NCBI RefSeq assembly: GCF_000812665.2
Contig: NZ_CP014327.1
Coordinates: forward strand, 2,509,501-2,573,500
Direction: 5' to 3'
Source: Falsihalocynthiibacter arcticus
GTDB lineage: Bacteria > Pseudomonadota > Alphaproteobacteria > Rhodobacterales > Rhodobacteraceae
Length of the DNA stretch: 64,000 bases
The notes under the pieces: generated by a model
The model's database searches: none
What the model was told of the DNA's origin: nothing
What the model saw: the letters and a program-made list of their open reading frames with translations, nothing else
Translations under genes and position numbers: made by a program
Shown here: one piece after another, positions 17,477 through 25,178 of the stretch
How the letters are laid out: every line of letters begins with the position of its first letter
Position numbering within the stretch: the stretch's first letter is position 1

Positions 17477-18109
17477 GCGAAGCGTGGGAAAGGAAACCAG
17501 CTCTGTAGGGCGGGCATTTTTAGTTGTTTATCCGAAAGATATTCCACTACGCTTGCCAGACATCCTGCGGGACCATTAGCAGCTATGTGTTCACATTGGT
17601 CTACGATAAGACCTTCCCGTTAAATTGTCAGCCACGGTTTGTTAAGACCTAAAGGTCTTAGCTTCAGATCTTACTTGGGCAATCAAATCAGCTTCCGTCG
17701 CTAACTTTTAAATGAGTATGGCGTATACGGCCGAATCATGAGTTTTCCTTTTGCGTGCCAACAGGCTGTTATTACTCAAAAGCCGCAAGTTAGGGTGGCG
17801 CGCACCTTGTGTGCGTCTATTTTTCAACCACCAACGGGGCGATCACAGAGGATGTTGTACTTCAGTACCTGGAAAATCACATCCGTAATCCTACCGTCGC
17901 CAGACGGTAGTCGTTTAGTCACAGGAAAATTTTGAAAATTCGGGTGTGGTTCAATGTGGTTTAGGGAGGCGGTGTCTCCATCCATGTCGGGAACCGCTAT
18001 TCGAGGCATTGTTAACATCCAGGTGAGAACATTACTTAACCAGCAGGAATATGTACGGCAGGTACTCAGTGGTGGGCCGTGAAATCCACCGAAGTCCGCG
18101 TCAATTGTT
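17477..18109. other. Intergenic 633 bp with two perfect hairpins
   Basis: TAAGACC-TAAA-GGTCTTA (17642-17659) and CTACCGTC-GCCA-GACGGTAG (17891-17910) are perfect short stems. Neither is followed by a clear T run, so they are at best weak ends for the convergent genes on each side. No coding sequence is convincing here. Confidence 0.4.
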
Positions 18110-19369
18110 TTATTTAGCATCCAACATAGAATAAATAGAAGCTCTCATGTCTCGCAAGACACCAGTCCAGTCGCCGTCTATGGATTGGCGGAACAGGCGG
18201 TGGCGAGGATACCATGGAGTTTCTGTTTGGCCGTCCCTCCACCTCGCATCCGATCGCCTTGAAAGGGCGAGCCACGCGGGACAGCCAAGTGCTCCCGCAA
18301 CATGGCCCACAGCCGTGTCCGGAGTGATTATAAGATCGAATGCGACCATCAAGTCAGCACTTTCCAGAAAGCTGGCGGGGGCAGCGTCGAGTCCCGAAAA
18401 AACATGTATGCCAAGCTGAGATTGCATTTGTGTCAATTGGTCGAGGCCATCCACGGCCTGTAAGCTATATAATGCCACCCCGCTAATACCAGATATGGCT
18501 TTAAAAGCAGATAAGGGAATTGACCGCGTAGAGTCGCCCGCGAATGATTGGCTGCCTTGCCAAGCGATACCTATTCTTAGCCGTGCGGGCCGAAGCATTT
18601 TCCTATGGCGCATGACTTTGGCAAAGTCTGGGCTGAGATAGGCTTCGCCAGCCCAAAGCTCACCATCGGTGAGCTTCAATATCAGAGGGACATCCATTAA
18701 TGCCGCTTGATAATCGGCATCAACATCAGCCGGCACGATGGAGTAGAGATCACCTTTAAACCCAGATTGCCGGCAAATTGCATGCAAGCCTAGGTGAAGA
18801 CCTAGAATGACGCATGCGCCAAGAGCTTCGACGAACCGAACAAATCGCATGATTTGCACTGTGTCGCCCAATCCTTGTTCACCAGCGAGTACAATCCTCT
18901 TGCCTGCAATGCATTGTCCTTGCCATTCAGGCCACCCGCCAGCCTCCATCGCCAAACCCACACGTGCCGGGAATAACTTATGCCGAACCTTGTAGTCTTC
19001 GAGACCGCCTAAAAGGTTGCCCATCCGTATTTTCAGTTCTGCACGTCTCAGTATTGCAACATCAAGACTAGGCTCCAACTCAAGCGCTAAGTTTAGGTTC
19101 CTCAGCGCTTCATCGCGCTCTCCTAAAAGATCACATGCATCCGAATACATCACTAGGGCACGAATATTATCAGGCGCGCCCTCAAGGACTTCTTGCAAGC
19201 AGGTCATAGCATCGAGAGCATTGCCCATCTGCAGATAGATAATGCCCCTTTGGGTGCGACGCTCTAGGCACGGTGGAAGAGTCGCGTCTTGGCTTTCCAA
19301 TTCAACCAGCGCGACGTCAAGTTCGGCAGCTTCGATCAGGAGCCAAACCTTTTCTAGCGCCTCAGTCAT
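18110..19369 (-). CDS. TPR protein with glycosyltransferase-like C-terminal domain
   Basis: 419 residues. The first ~140 are TPR repeats (for example RGIIYLQMGNALDAMTCLQE and ALVMYSDACDLLGERDEALR). From about 160 on, IVLAGEQGLGDTVQIMRFVR, LRIGIAWQGSQ and FDLIITPDTAVGHVAGALG are typical of the GT9/heptosyltransferase-like domain that follows TPR units in many proteobacterial surface-glycosylation proteins. It is cytoplasmic (no signal). The neighbour on the same strand encodes a secreted Thr-rich repeat protein and the next gene a DUF6165 protein; together they may be a protein O-glycosylation module. That link is inference. Confidence 0.75.
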   Translation of the reverse strand: MTEALEKVWLLIEAAELDVALVELESQDATLPPCLERRTQRGIIYLQMGNALDAMTCLQEVLEGAPDNIRALVMYSDACDLLGERDEALRNLNLALELEPSLDVAILRRAELKIRMGNLLGGLEDYKVRHKLFPARVGLAMEAGGWPEWQGQCIAGKRIVLAGEQGLGDTVQIMRFVRFVEALGACVILGLHLGLHAICRQSGFKGDLYSIVPADVDADYQAALMDVPLILKLTDGELWAGEAYLSPDFAKVMRHRKMLRPARLRIGIAWQGSQSFAGDSTRSIPLSAFKAISGISGVALYSLQAVDGLDQLTQMQSQLGIHVFSGLDAAPASFLESADLMVAFDLIITPDTAVGHVAGALGCPAWLALSRRSDARWRDGQTETPWYPRHRLFRQSIDGDWTGVLRDMRASIYSMLDAK

Positions 19370-19654
19370 GCGGCGTGTTCATTGATATTGTTTTCTGGGG
19401 CTGGCCTAAGCTCATTCGCGGATATCCGGCTGAATAGATCTCAATCTTGTAGATGCTTTTTTCCCTGATTGTGGTGGCATGATCAAACTTCGAGAATTCA
19501 AACTCCTCTAACAGATCTACCTGCTGCAAAGCTGAAACTACTAGCTAAGCCAAAAATATCGAATTGGTTAAGGCTATCTGAACCCATTAGGACTGACTTC
19601 AGCCACCGTCGGGTTGTCAGACTACTTTCAGTCAGAAGAGTAGCTCTCCCGACT

Positions 19655-20041
19655 TTAATCAGGAACGGTGCCAGTTAAATAAGGAATAGTTCCCGCTGCT
19701 TCAGGAACGGTGCCAGTTAAATAAGGAATAGTTCCCGCTGCTTCAGGAACGGTGCCAGTTAAATAAGGAATAGTTCCCGCTGCTTCAGGAACGGTACCAG
19801 TTAAATAAGGAATAGTTCCCGCTGCTTCAGGAACGGTACCGGTTAAATAAGGAAGGGTTTCGCTACCTGGTATTTTCGCCGTGGCTGCCCTATTGCTGCC
19901 AACTGCGTCAGCTGCTGATATGGTGGGTACGCACAACCCAGTGACAAGTACGGACCCAAGGGCGAGTACGGAAACAGTCTGCCGGAACGACACTCTAGAC
20001 GAAAGGCTTTCTTCTTCGACCCTTAGTTCGCGAATAGGCAT
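19655..20041 (-). CDS. Secreted 14-residue tandem-repeat protein
   Basis: 128 residues. A long n-region, a hydrophobic segment (TVSVLALGSVLVTGLCVP at about 22-39) and a likely cleavage near TISAADA predict export. From about residue 62 the protein is five units of the 14-residue repeat PYLTGTVPEAAGTI, the last one truncated (PYLTGTVPD). Repeats are rich in Thr, Gly and Pro with no Cys. AAGGATTAGAAC precedes the ATG. I do not recognise a family. The Thr-rich repeats could be acceptor sites for the adjacent TPR-glycosyltransferase-like protein. The repeat number is likely to vary between strains. Confidence 0.65.
   Translation of the reverse strand: MPIRELRVEEESLSSRVSFRQTVSVLALGSVLVTGLCVPTISAADAVGSNRAATAKIPGSETLPYLTGTVPEAAGTIPYLTGTVPEAAGTIPYLTGTVPEAAGTIPYLTGTVPEAAGTIPYLTGTVPD
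19662..19871 (+). repeat. 42-bp tandem repeat, five units
   Basis: Units begin at 19662, 19704, 19746, 19788 and 19830. The first three are identical over nearly all 42 bases, the fourth has GTACC for GTGCC, and the fifth (5' in the gene) is more diverged. Period 42 = 14 codons, so copy-number changes keep the reading frame of the gene on the minus strand. Confidence 0.95.
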
Positions 20042-20604
20042 GTTCTAATCCTTTATCATTTTCTGAAGACATGGCTTCAAAACAGGTAAGCCTGCAAGTC
20101 CCAGCGGTGCTTGGTTCATCTGGTCCAAGCATTACGCACAAAGCCGGACACAGGTCAAGATTGAACGATCGCACGGGAGCATCCGAAACTCTGTGTATGG
20201 GGTTTAGCCCATGCGGTTAAAGCGGATCATTTATTGAACCGCTCTGGATCGAAACGCGGCGCTTGCATCCCACACTCGGCGCGCTTCATAATATAGTCAA
20301 TCAGATGAGCCTAATCCCCTTAGGTCAGTCTCCCTTTGTTTCGAAAAACGCTGACGATGGACAATATCTTGTGCAATCATAAACTTTCAAAGGATGACTA
20401 TTTGGCGGTGGGTATCGGAAGATCCAAGCGTGAAAACCTAACGCCGCGTCCATCTTCGGCTCTTGAGAACACTGTCATCAGCGTTGATTATCAAAATAAT
20501 GACGATTTCAGTTAGAAAATCTTTTACAAGAACGGCTTTATTTTGCTAGATTACGGGCGACGCGACGCGCTTTATGTTCACGACAAAGTAGAAGTAATAG
20601 CAGA
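20042..20604. other. Intergenic 563 bp between divergent genes
   Basis: Separates the leftward repeat-protein gene from the rightward DUF6165 gene and must hold both promoters. I see no operator, RNA gene or coding frame that I can support. Confidence 0.4.
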
Positions 20605-21045
20605 ATGACAGGCTCTTCCCCCAAATCAGTCAATGATGGGTTGACCGTGCTTATTTCAATTGGGTTCGGAGATTTTTTGGATCGTTTGACGATTCTAGAG
20701 ATCAAATCTGAACGTATTCAAAATGTTGAAAAGAAAAGGACCGCTCAAGAGCAGTTGGCCTCTTATAAATGTGAGTTCCAAAGAGCGATTCAACAGTTTG
20801 ATCAAGATTGCATACGTGATCTTGCCGAACTTAAGTCCAAACTAAAGGAGATCAATTGGCACCTTTGGGACGTCGAGGATGCACTCCGTCTGAAAGATGC
20901 GACCGAGTGCTTCGATGATGATTTTGTAAGACAGGCTCGCCGAGTGTATTTTCTAAACGATAGAAGGGCTGAAGTAAAAACCTCCATTGACCATGCTTGT
21001 GGCTCAGCCGTTAGTGAAGTGAAAGAGCACGCTACCGCTCCTTAA
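20605..21045 (+). CDS. DUF6165 family protein
   Basis: 146 residues. The family pattern is clear: SIGFGDFLDRLTILEIKSER at about 13-32, a coiled central part (RDLAELKSKLKEINWHLWDV), and FDDDFVRQARRVYFLNDRRA followed by a GS...EEK-like end (CGSAVSEVKEH). DUF6165 proteins are small, helical, cytoplasmic and often sit beside TPR or glycosyltransferase genes in alphaproteobacteria; no function is established. The neighbourhood here fits that habit. Confidence 0.8.
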   Translation: MTGSSPKSVNDGLTVLISIGFGDFLDRLTILEIKSERIQNVEKKRTAQEQLASYKCEFQRAIQQFDQDCIRDLAELKSKLKEINWHLWDVEDALRLKDATECFDDDFVRQARRVYFLNDRRAEVKTSIDHACGSAVSEVKEHATAP

Positions 21046-21065
21046 TCCCAAATACCGACAGATAT

Positions 21066-21200
21066 ATGAGCCTTCTACACGAAGAGCCACCCGCAGAAGG
21101 TTCATTCAACTCATCCCGCAAACGCTCCATTTTGGAACGGGCGCAAACAGCCTTAATCGATGCTGTCAAAAACCCCGCTCAATACCCGAGAAGTTGTTGA
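21066..21200 (+). pseudogene. Short frame after DUF6165, possibly a truncated gene
   Basis: 44 codons (MSLLHEEPPAEGSFNSSRKR, then ILERAQTALIDAVKNPAQYP) beginning 20 bases after the DUF6165 stop. The helical composition is protein-like, but there is no clear ribosome site and the frame stops abruptly. It may be the N-terminal stub of a second gene of the same operon. The following 21201-21541 shows only short degraded-looking sequence, with a GGCCCTCT/AGAGGGCT inverted pair, and no gene. Confidence 0.25.
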
Positions 21201-21541
21201 AGGTTTTTGGCCCTCTAGGTGGTAGCAGACATTAGCTGCGTTGCAGAAAATCGGTAAAGAGGGCTCACTTCCGCCATTCGTCGCGTTTGCACAACAGAAA
21301 AACTGATCGCGACCCCGAGTGTCCGCTTTCATCATGTTGCCAATTGGGTTTGCCGGCGCAGCGAATGGCGGCTCTCCGCCCTTTAAGACATATACATGGT
21401 GCAAAAATTGGGCCAATTACCTCGCCCATCAATGTCGCGAACGGCCCTAGCGGACTTTGCTACATTCCGCAGCGAGTGGCGAAAATGAGATGGCTCACTT
21501 GTGTTTTGCTTTGTATCCAACGTCCGTGCTCTAAAGTTCCT

Positions 21542-21832
21542 CTATTCAAAGCCCCAAATTTTTTTGGCTTCCTTTTTGAGTTTTTTTGCCTCTAAATGGC
21601 TCATGTATAAGTGAACGGCCTCCCTGTCATCTTCGTACGTTTTCATGGCGGACAGCCACACTCGAAGTACCGAACGTGGCGACCATGGCAGTGCAGCTTG
21701 TGAAAGCCATCCCCGCAGGTCCGATGGTAGCCGATCATAGTCTGCCATCGGATTTCCAGTTCGCTTTCTACGACGCAGGCTCGTACGTGCATTGCTTTTA
21801 TATCGCGCCAAGGAATCTTTCTTGTGATCCAT
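21542..21832 (-). CDS. DUF6525 family protein
   Basis: 96 residues. I start at ATG 21832, six bases after the zigA stop, because the family pattern begins there: SNARTSLRRRKRTGNPMADY, DRLPSDLRGWLSQAALPWSP, and a Lys-rich end (LEAKKLKKEAKKIWGFE). The longer frame upstream overlaps zigA and is not real. Small DUF6525 proteins are known to me from Rhodobacterales; the function is unknown. It is the third gene of the zinT-zigA operon, which makes a zinc-limitation role possible. Confidence 0.75.
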   Translation of the reverse strand: MDHKKDSLARYKSNARTSLRRRKRTGNPMADYDRLPSDLRGWLSQAALPWSPRSVLRVWLSAMKTYEDDREAVHLYMSHLEAKKLKKEAKKIWGFE

Positions 21833-21837
21833 GTGAT

Positions 21838-23058
21838 TTACGCCGCGTCGGGCGCACGACGCCATTTGGGGAATGGATCTGCTAAATGGGTCCATGCCTC
21901 GGGGGTGAAACTGTGCGCATCGTCGACAAGGGCGGCATCCAGCGCGGCAATGATCACCTCTTTTTCCAAACCGGCACCGATAAAGACCAACTCTTGACGG
22001 CGATCCCCAAATGGTTCTTGCCAATGTTGTTCAAGATAAGCTGTTGCTTGCGGGGTGTCTGGGCGCCGATCTAGGGGAACGGTGGCCCACCATACGCCAA
22101 GTGGCTTGATGCTTGTCATCGCACCAGCCAGTGAGAACTCAGCAAGCCAATCGGGCTGCGTGGCGACCCAAAAATGCCCCTTGGCACGAAGGACACCGGG
22201 GAGGGGCCCGTTGAGCGCTGCATGTAGCTTTTGCGGATCAAATGGCTTGCGTGCGCGATAAACGAAAGATGAAATTCCATATTCTTCTGTTTCGGGAATA
22301 TGATCGGCAAAGCCATAGAGTTCTTTGGCCCACAATGGATTTTCTTGTGCCTTTTCAAAATCAAACAGACCAGTGTTGAAAATGCGGTCATGGGGCACTT
22401 TGCCGTAATCTGCCTCAATAATCTGTGCATCAGGGTTCAGCGCCACAACAATCTTACGCGCGGCATCAAGTTGCTCATGACTTGCATCCGTTGCCTTATT
22501 GAGCACGACCACATCGGCAAATTCGATCTGTTCCACCAGCAAATTGACCAAAGTGCGATCATCGTTTTCGCCCATGACTTCGCCGCGGTCTTTCAAAAAG
22601 TCATGGCTGGCGTAGTCTTTGAGTAAATTCACAGTGTCGACGACGGTGACCATCGTATCAAGGCGGGCCACATCTGACAGGCTCACGTCGTTCTCATCGC
22701 GAAAGTCAAACGTGGCGGCAACAGGCAGCGGTTCTGATATGCCTGTCGATTCAATCAGCAAATAATCGAACCGACCTTCGGCGGCGAGCCGCGTCACCTC
22801 TTGCAGCAAGTCATCCCGTAAAGTGCAGCAGATACATCCGTTGGTCATCTCTACGAGTTTTTCTTCTGTGTGGCTTAAACCTGCACCGCCATCTCGAATG
22901 ATGTCTGCGTCGATATTAACTTCAGACATATCGTTCACGATGACTGCAACACGACGTCCGTCTCTGTTGCATAGAACTTCGTTGAGAAGAGTGGTTTTAC
23001 CCGCACCGAGAAAGCCGGAGAGGACAGTAACTGGGAGACGTGTATCTTGGAGTGTCAT
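21838..23058 (-). CDS. zigA: ZigA-type COG0523 GTPase, zinc metallochaperone
   Basis: 406 residues, CobW/COG0523 family. Walker [18 protein letters not shown] is at about 14-30, the metal motif [15 protein letters not shown] at about 75-89, and the GTPase Asn/Lys block [10 protein letters not shown] near 185; the C-terminal CobW domain is complete ([21 protein letters not shown] and [15 protein letters not shown]). These GTPases deliver zinc to client enzymes when zinc is scarce. The gene lies 108 bases downstream of zinT, behind two hairpins, with the Zur operator upstream of zinT; this context supports a zinc rather than cobalt role. Confidence 0.88.
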   Translation of the reverse strand: MTLQDTRLPVTVLSGFLGAGKTTLLNEVLCNRDGRRVAVIVNDMSEVNIDADIIRDGGAGLSHTEEKLVEMTNGCICCTLRDDLLQEVTRLAAEGRFDYLLIESTGISEPLPVAATFDFRDENDVSLSDVARLDTMVTVVDTVNLLKDYASHDFLKDRGEVMGENDDRTLVNLLVEQIEFADVVVLNKATDASHEQLDAARKIVVALNPDAQIIEADYGKVPHDRIFNTGLFDFEKAQENPLWAKELYGFADHIPETEEYGISSFVYRARKPFDPQKLHAALNGPLPGVLRAKGHFWVATQPDWLAEFSLAGAMTSIKPLGVWWATVPLDRRPDTPQATAYLEQHWQEPFGDRRQELVFIGAGLEKEVIIAALDAALVDDAHSFTPEAWTHLADPFPKWRRAPDAA

Positions 23059-23099
23059 GGTCTGTGGCCTAGCTTTTTAAATGTTCGTTTGGATCAAAA

Positions 23100-23155
23100 C
23101 AACGCGCCAGAGCGGCCTCGCGCGTTGTTAACTCGGAGAGCGAGGTCTCCGAGTT
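23100..23155 (-). terminator. Double hairpin between zinT and zigA
   Basis: AACTCGGAGA/TCTCCGAGTT (23130-23155) is a perfect 10-bp stem and CAACGCG/CGCGTTG (23100-23127) a 7-bp stem, the latter followed leftward by GTTTTG. This may be a partial terminator that makes zinT transcript more abundant than zigA. Confidence 0.5.
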
Positions 23156-23166
23156 TTGTGCGTGAC

Positions 23167-23808
23167 TTAATGCGCCATCATCTCGTGTGCGATGTCTTCA
23201 CCACTCATTTGAGCTGGGAAATAAGTTGGCCAGTTGGTCACTTCTGTCAGCAAAGCATCACGGTCGTTGCCCCAATAAAGGTGGTAGTGGTCTGCTTTTG
23301 TTGGAACAATATTGTGGTCGCTGAATTGAATTGATGTCGGCGCTTCAGCATCGCCGCCTGATTTTCTAAACAGATAGCGCACACCTTGGTTGCCAGATTC
23401 ATATGTCAGGATTTCGTAACCATCGTCTTCGTACTCGCCCTGAATAGGCGTGCCATCGCGAAAGAACGTCACAGTAGAGGCATCGATCAAAATGCGTTCT
23501 ACGTCAGTTTTATACCCAGTTTGGTAATACGCTTGGTATTCTTCGACGGTTTTTTCACCACTTTCAGCCTTGTGGGCCATGACAGCATCTAAAGTACCAT
23601 CCTGTAGGTAAGGATAGATCGACTGCCAATCCGCCGCCCAATCGGACAAGGCGCGTGCTTGAACTTGGGATTCATCGATAAGAGCAACCTCTTCAGCTTG
23701 ATGAGCGTGGGTGTGTGCTGTCGTTGTCTGAGCCGTCGCCGGTGTTGAAAAAGCGACCAGTGCGCCAATTGCGATGATGCCAGCTCGTTTGAGTGTTGTG
23801 CGTTTCAT
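23167..23808 (-). CDS. zinT: ZinT periplasmic zinc-binding protein
   Basis: 213 residues. The Sec signal peptide ends near ATAQ, then a His motif TTTAHTHAHQAEE, then the ZinT/YodA calycin-like domain: LSDWAADWQSIYPYLQDGTL, YYQTGYKTDVERI, GNQGVRYLFRKSGG, IQFSDHNIVPTKADHYHLYW (His ligands) and WPTYFPAQMSGEDIAHEMMA. ZinT scavenges zinc in the periplasm and helps ABC importers during limitation. It is the first gene of the operon with zigA and DUF6525; the Zur operator is 28 bases upstream of its start. Confidence 0.93.
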   Translation of the reverse strand: MKRTTLKRAGIIAIGALVAFSTPATAQTTTAHTHAHQAEEVALIDESQVQARALSDWAADWQSIYPYLQDGTLDAVMAHKAESGEKTVEEYQAYYQTGYKTDVERILIDASTVTFFRDGTPIQGEYEDDGYEILTYESGNQGVRYLFRKSGGDAEAPTSIQFSDHNIVPTKADHYHLYWGNDRDALLTEVTNWPTYFPAQMSGEDIAHEMMAH

Positions 23809-23835
23809 TATATGTCTCCAGTTTTTGCGACTCTT

Positions 23836-23857
23836 TTGTTATGTTATATCATAACAT
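23836..23857 (-). promoter_or_regulatory. Zur operator upstream of zinT
   Basis: TTGTTAT - GTTATATC - ATAACAT: a near-perfect palindrome (the TGTTATG/CATAACA arms pair) 28 bases before the zinT ATG. It matches proteobacterial Zur boxes and shares its 7-8-7 design with the palindrome in front of zur at 11404. Confidence 0.85.
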
Positions 23858-24038
23858 CACCTGAGTTACATGGATCAAATACATTTTGCAAGGCGTGTTG
23901 AAAATTGCTTGTGAGATTAAGCTTGGTAGTTAATGAACGTCACAGCGAAAGTCGGCTTCCGGCCCTTTATAGCAAGGAACATATTACTTTTGGCTTGTGC
24001 AAGCTAGGTGGCAGGCGTGCCAGCCTGTGGGTGTCTTG

Positions 24039-24077
24039 TACAAAGGCAAGTATTTATCAAGTCGAGCTCCCGCAACC
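24039..24077 (+). repeat. 39-bp direct repeat, copy 2
   Basis: 38 of 39 bases identical to 15543-15581. This copy is followed 13 bases later by a strong hairpin (24091-24111), so it looks like the 3' end of a former RNA gene plus its terminator. The end GAGCTCCCGCAACC resembles the 3' end of initiator tRNA, but no cloverleaf can be folded upstream. The remaining non-coding bases from 23858 to 24460 show nothing else. Confidence 0.8.
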
Positions 24078-24090
24078 TATACTGCCAAAC

Positions 24091-24111
24091 AAGCCACCTT
24101 CGGGTGGCTTT
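24091..24111 (+). terminator. UUCG-loop intrinsic terminator
   Basis: AAGCCACC - TTCG - GGTGGCTT, an 8-bp stem closed by a CUUCGG tetraloop, followed by TCGTTGTTTTT. It has no gene in front of it except the 39-bp repeat. Confidence 0.7.
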
Positions 24112-24460
24112 CGTTGTTTTTGGGACTTTCCAATGGGTCTCAAAGCTCGCTTGGTGCCTACATGTCAGACCCTGTCGTTCTTCGTTTTGCCTCTCTTCAC
24201 CCTCGTAGTCTTGCCAAAGTGCACGTGCATTCCATCCGTGAGTTTTTGACGGCAGTCTTGGTTGAAGTCGTGATTTAACCTGCATGGTGTATTGGCTTCT
24301 TGGCGGTCTCGTTCTTTCCACTGGACTTCATCCTCACGGGAAGCGTCACTGGCACGGCGCCGACGCATTTTTAAGGTGTCGCCGTTGCCGCCCGGACGCC
24401 GGGCTCTTCTCAGTACTAGGGGCGGAATTGGCCTGCTCCGGAACCGAAGCGGAGATATTC

Positions 24461-24757
24461 ATGGATCAAGTTGCACAAGACCTAGCGCTCAAGGGGGGTG
24501 CAAAACTGCCTGCGACGCTTGCTCAAAGGAAGCAGAATAAAACCAAAAAGGACCGACTTATTGCGCTGTTGTCCAAACCAAATGGCCCAGGGGTGTCCGT
24601 TCTGTGTAAGGCGCTGTGCTGGCAGAAACACACGGTGCGGGCCGCGCTGTCAGGGCTGCGCAAACAGGGATTGGCAATAGAGACCGCGAGATCTGTGAAG
24701 GGCGATGAGGCGGTTTACACCCTCACAGTACAGTCAAAAGTAGAGATCCATTCATGA
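24461..24757 (+). CDS. DUF3489 protein of a recombinase module
   Basis: 98 residues from ATG 24461 (GGAG 7 bases upstream). The upstream part of the longer frame from 24284 is not protein-like. The DUF3489 pattern is visible: TKKDRLIALLSKPNGPGVSV, CKALCWQKHTVRAALSGLRK and QGLAIETARSVKGDEAVYTL, a winged-helix-like small protein. Such genes regularly precede DUF2924 and a large serine recombinase in alphaproteobacteria; all three here are translationally coupled. It may be a DNA-binding regulator or directionality factor, which is inference. Confidence 0.8.
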   Translation: MDQVAQDLALKGGAKLPATLAQRKQNKTKKDRLIALLSKPNGPGVSVLCKALCWQKHTVRAALSGLRKQGLAIETARSVKGDEAVYTLTVQSKVEIHS

Positions 24758-25178
24758 ACGCAGCGCCACAAATCGGGGCGGACATTGTTCAAGACGACCC
24801 CTTGGCCGACCGTGCAACTTGCCTTGAAGTCTGGCGGCGGGTGTTTGATGCCCCACCCCCAAGCGGTTGTCTGTCGGGTTCTTGCGAAAGGCAATTAGCC
24901 ATGAACAACAGTGCCAGAAACACGGGCGCGTACCAAAACAAACCCTGCGACGCCTGCGGGTAATGGCAAATGGCAAGGTGCCGAACACCTGCTCGACGTC
25001 CTCTCTGAAACCCGGTGCACATCTGATGCGGGAGTGGAACGGACGAACCTATCAGGTTGAGGTGGTCACGGAGGGCTTTGTGATGGACGGCCTGACCTAT
25101 AAATCCCTGTCGGCTATCGCCAAACGCATCACGGGTGCGCACTGGTCTGGCCCGCGCTTCTTCGGGCTTGCGCAATGA
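24754..25178 (+). pseudogene. DUF2924 gene, frameshifted
   Basis: The first part from ATG 24754 (DPLADRATCLEVWRRVFDAP) loses its frame at the C5 run 24856-24860. The neighbouring frame continues KRLSVGFLRKAISHEQQCQK and ends with the DUF2924 core LMREWNGRTYQVEVVTEGFV and SLSAIAKRITGAHWSGPRFF at 25178. One extra C would give 141 residues, the normal size. ATGA overlaps with genes on both sides are intact, so the break may be a sequence error. Confidence 0.85.

Noticed and set aside
17642-17910. Intrinsic terminators in 17477-18109
   Set aside because: The two perfect stems lack the T run required for a confident terminator call.
19662-19871. CRISPR array
   Set aside because: The 42-bp units are directly contiguous without spacers and encode an in-frame peptide repeat.
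21847-22024. Longer start of the DUF6525 gene
   Set aside because: The extra N-terminus is a shadow of zigA; family similarity begins at the ATG 21832.
24039-24111. tRNA gene at the 39-bp repeat
   Set aside because: Only the last ~14 bases look like a tRNA 3' end; acceptor, D and anticodon arms cannot be folded upstream, so it is at most a remnant.
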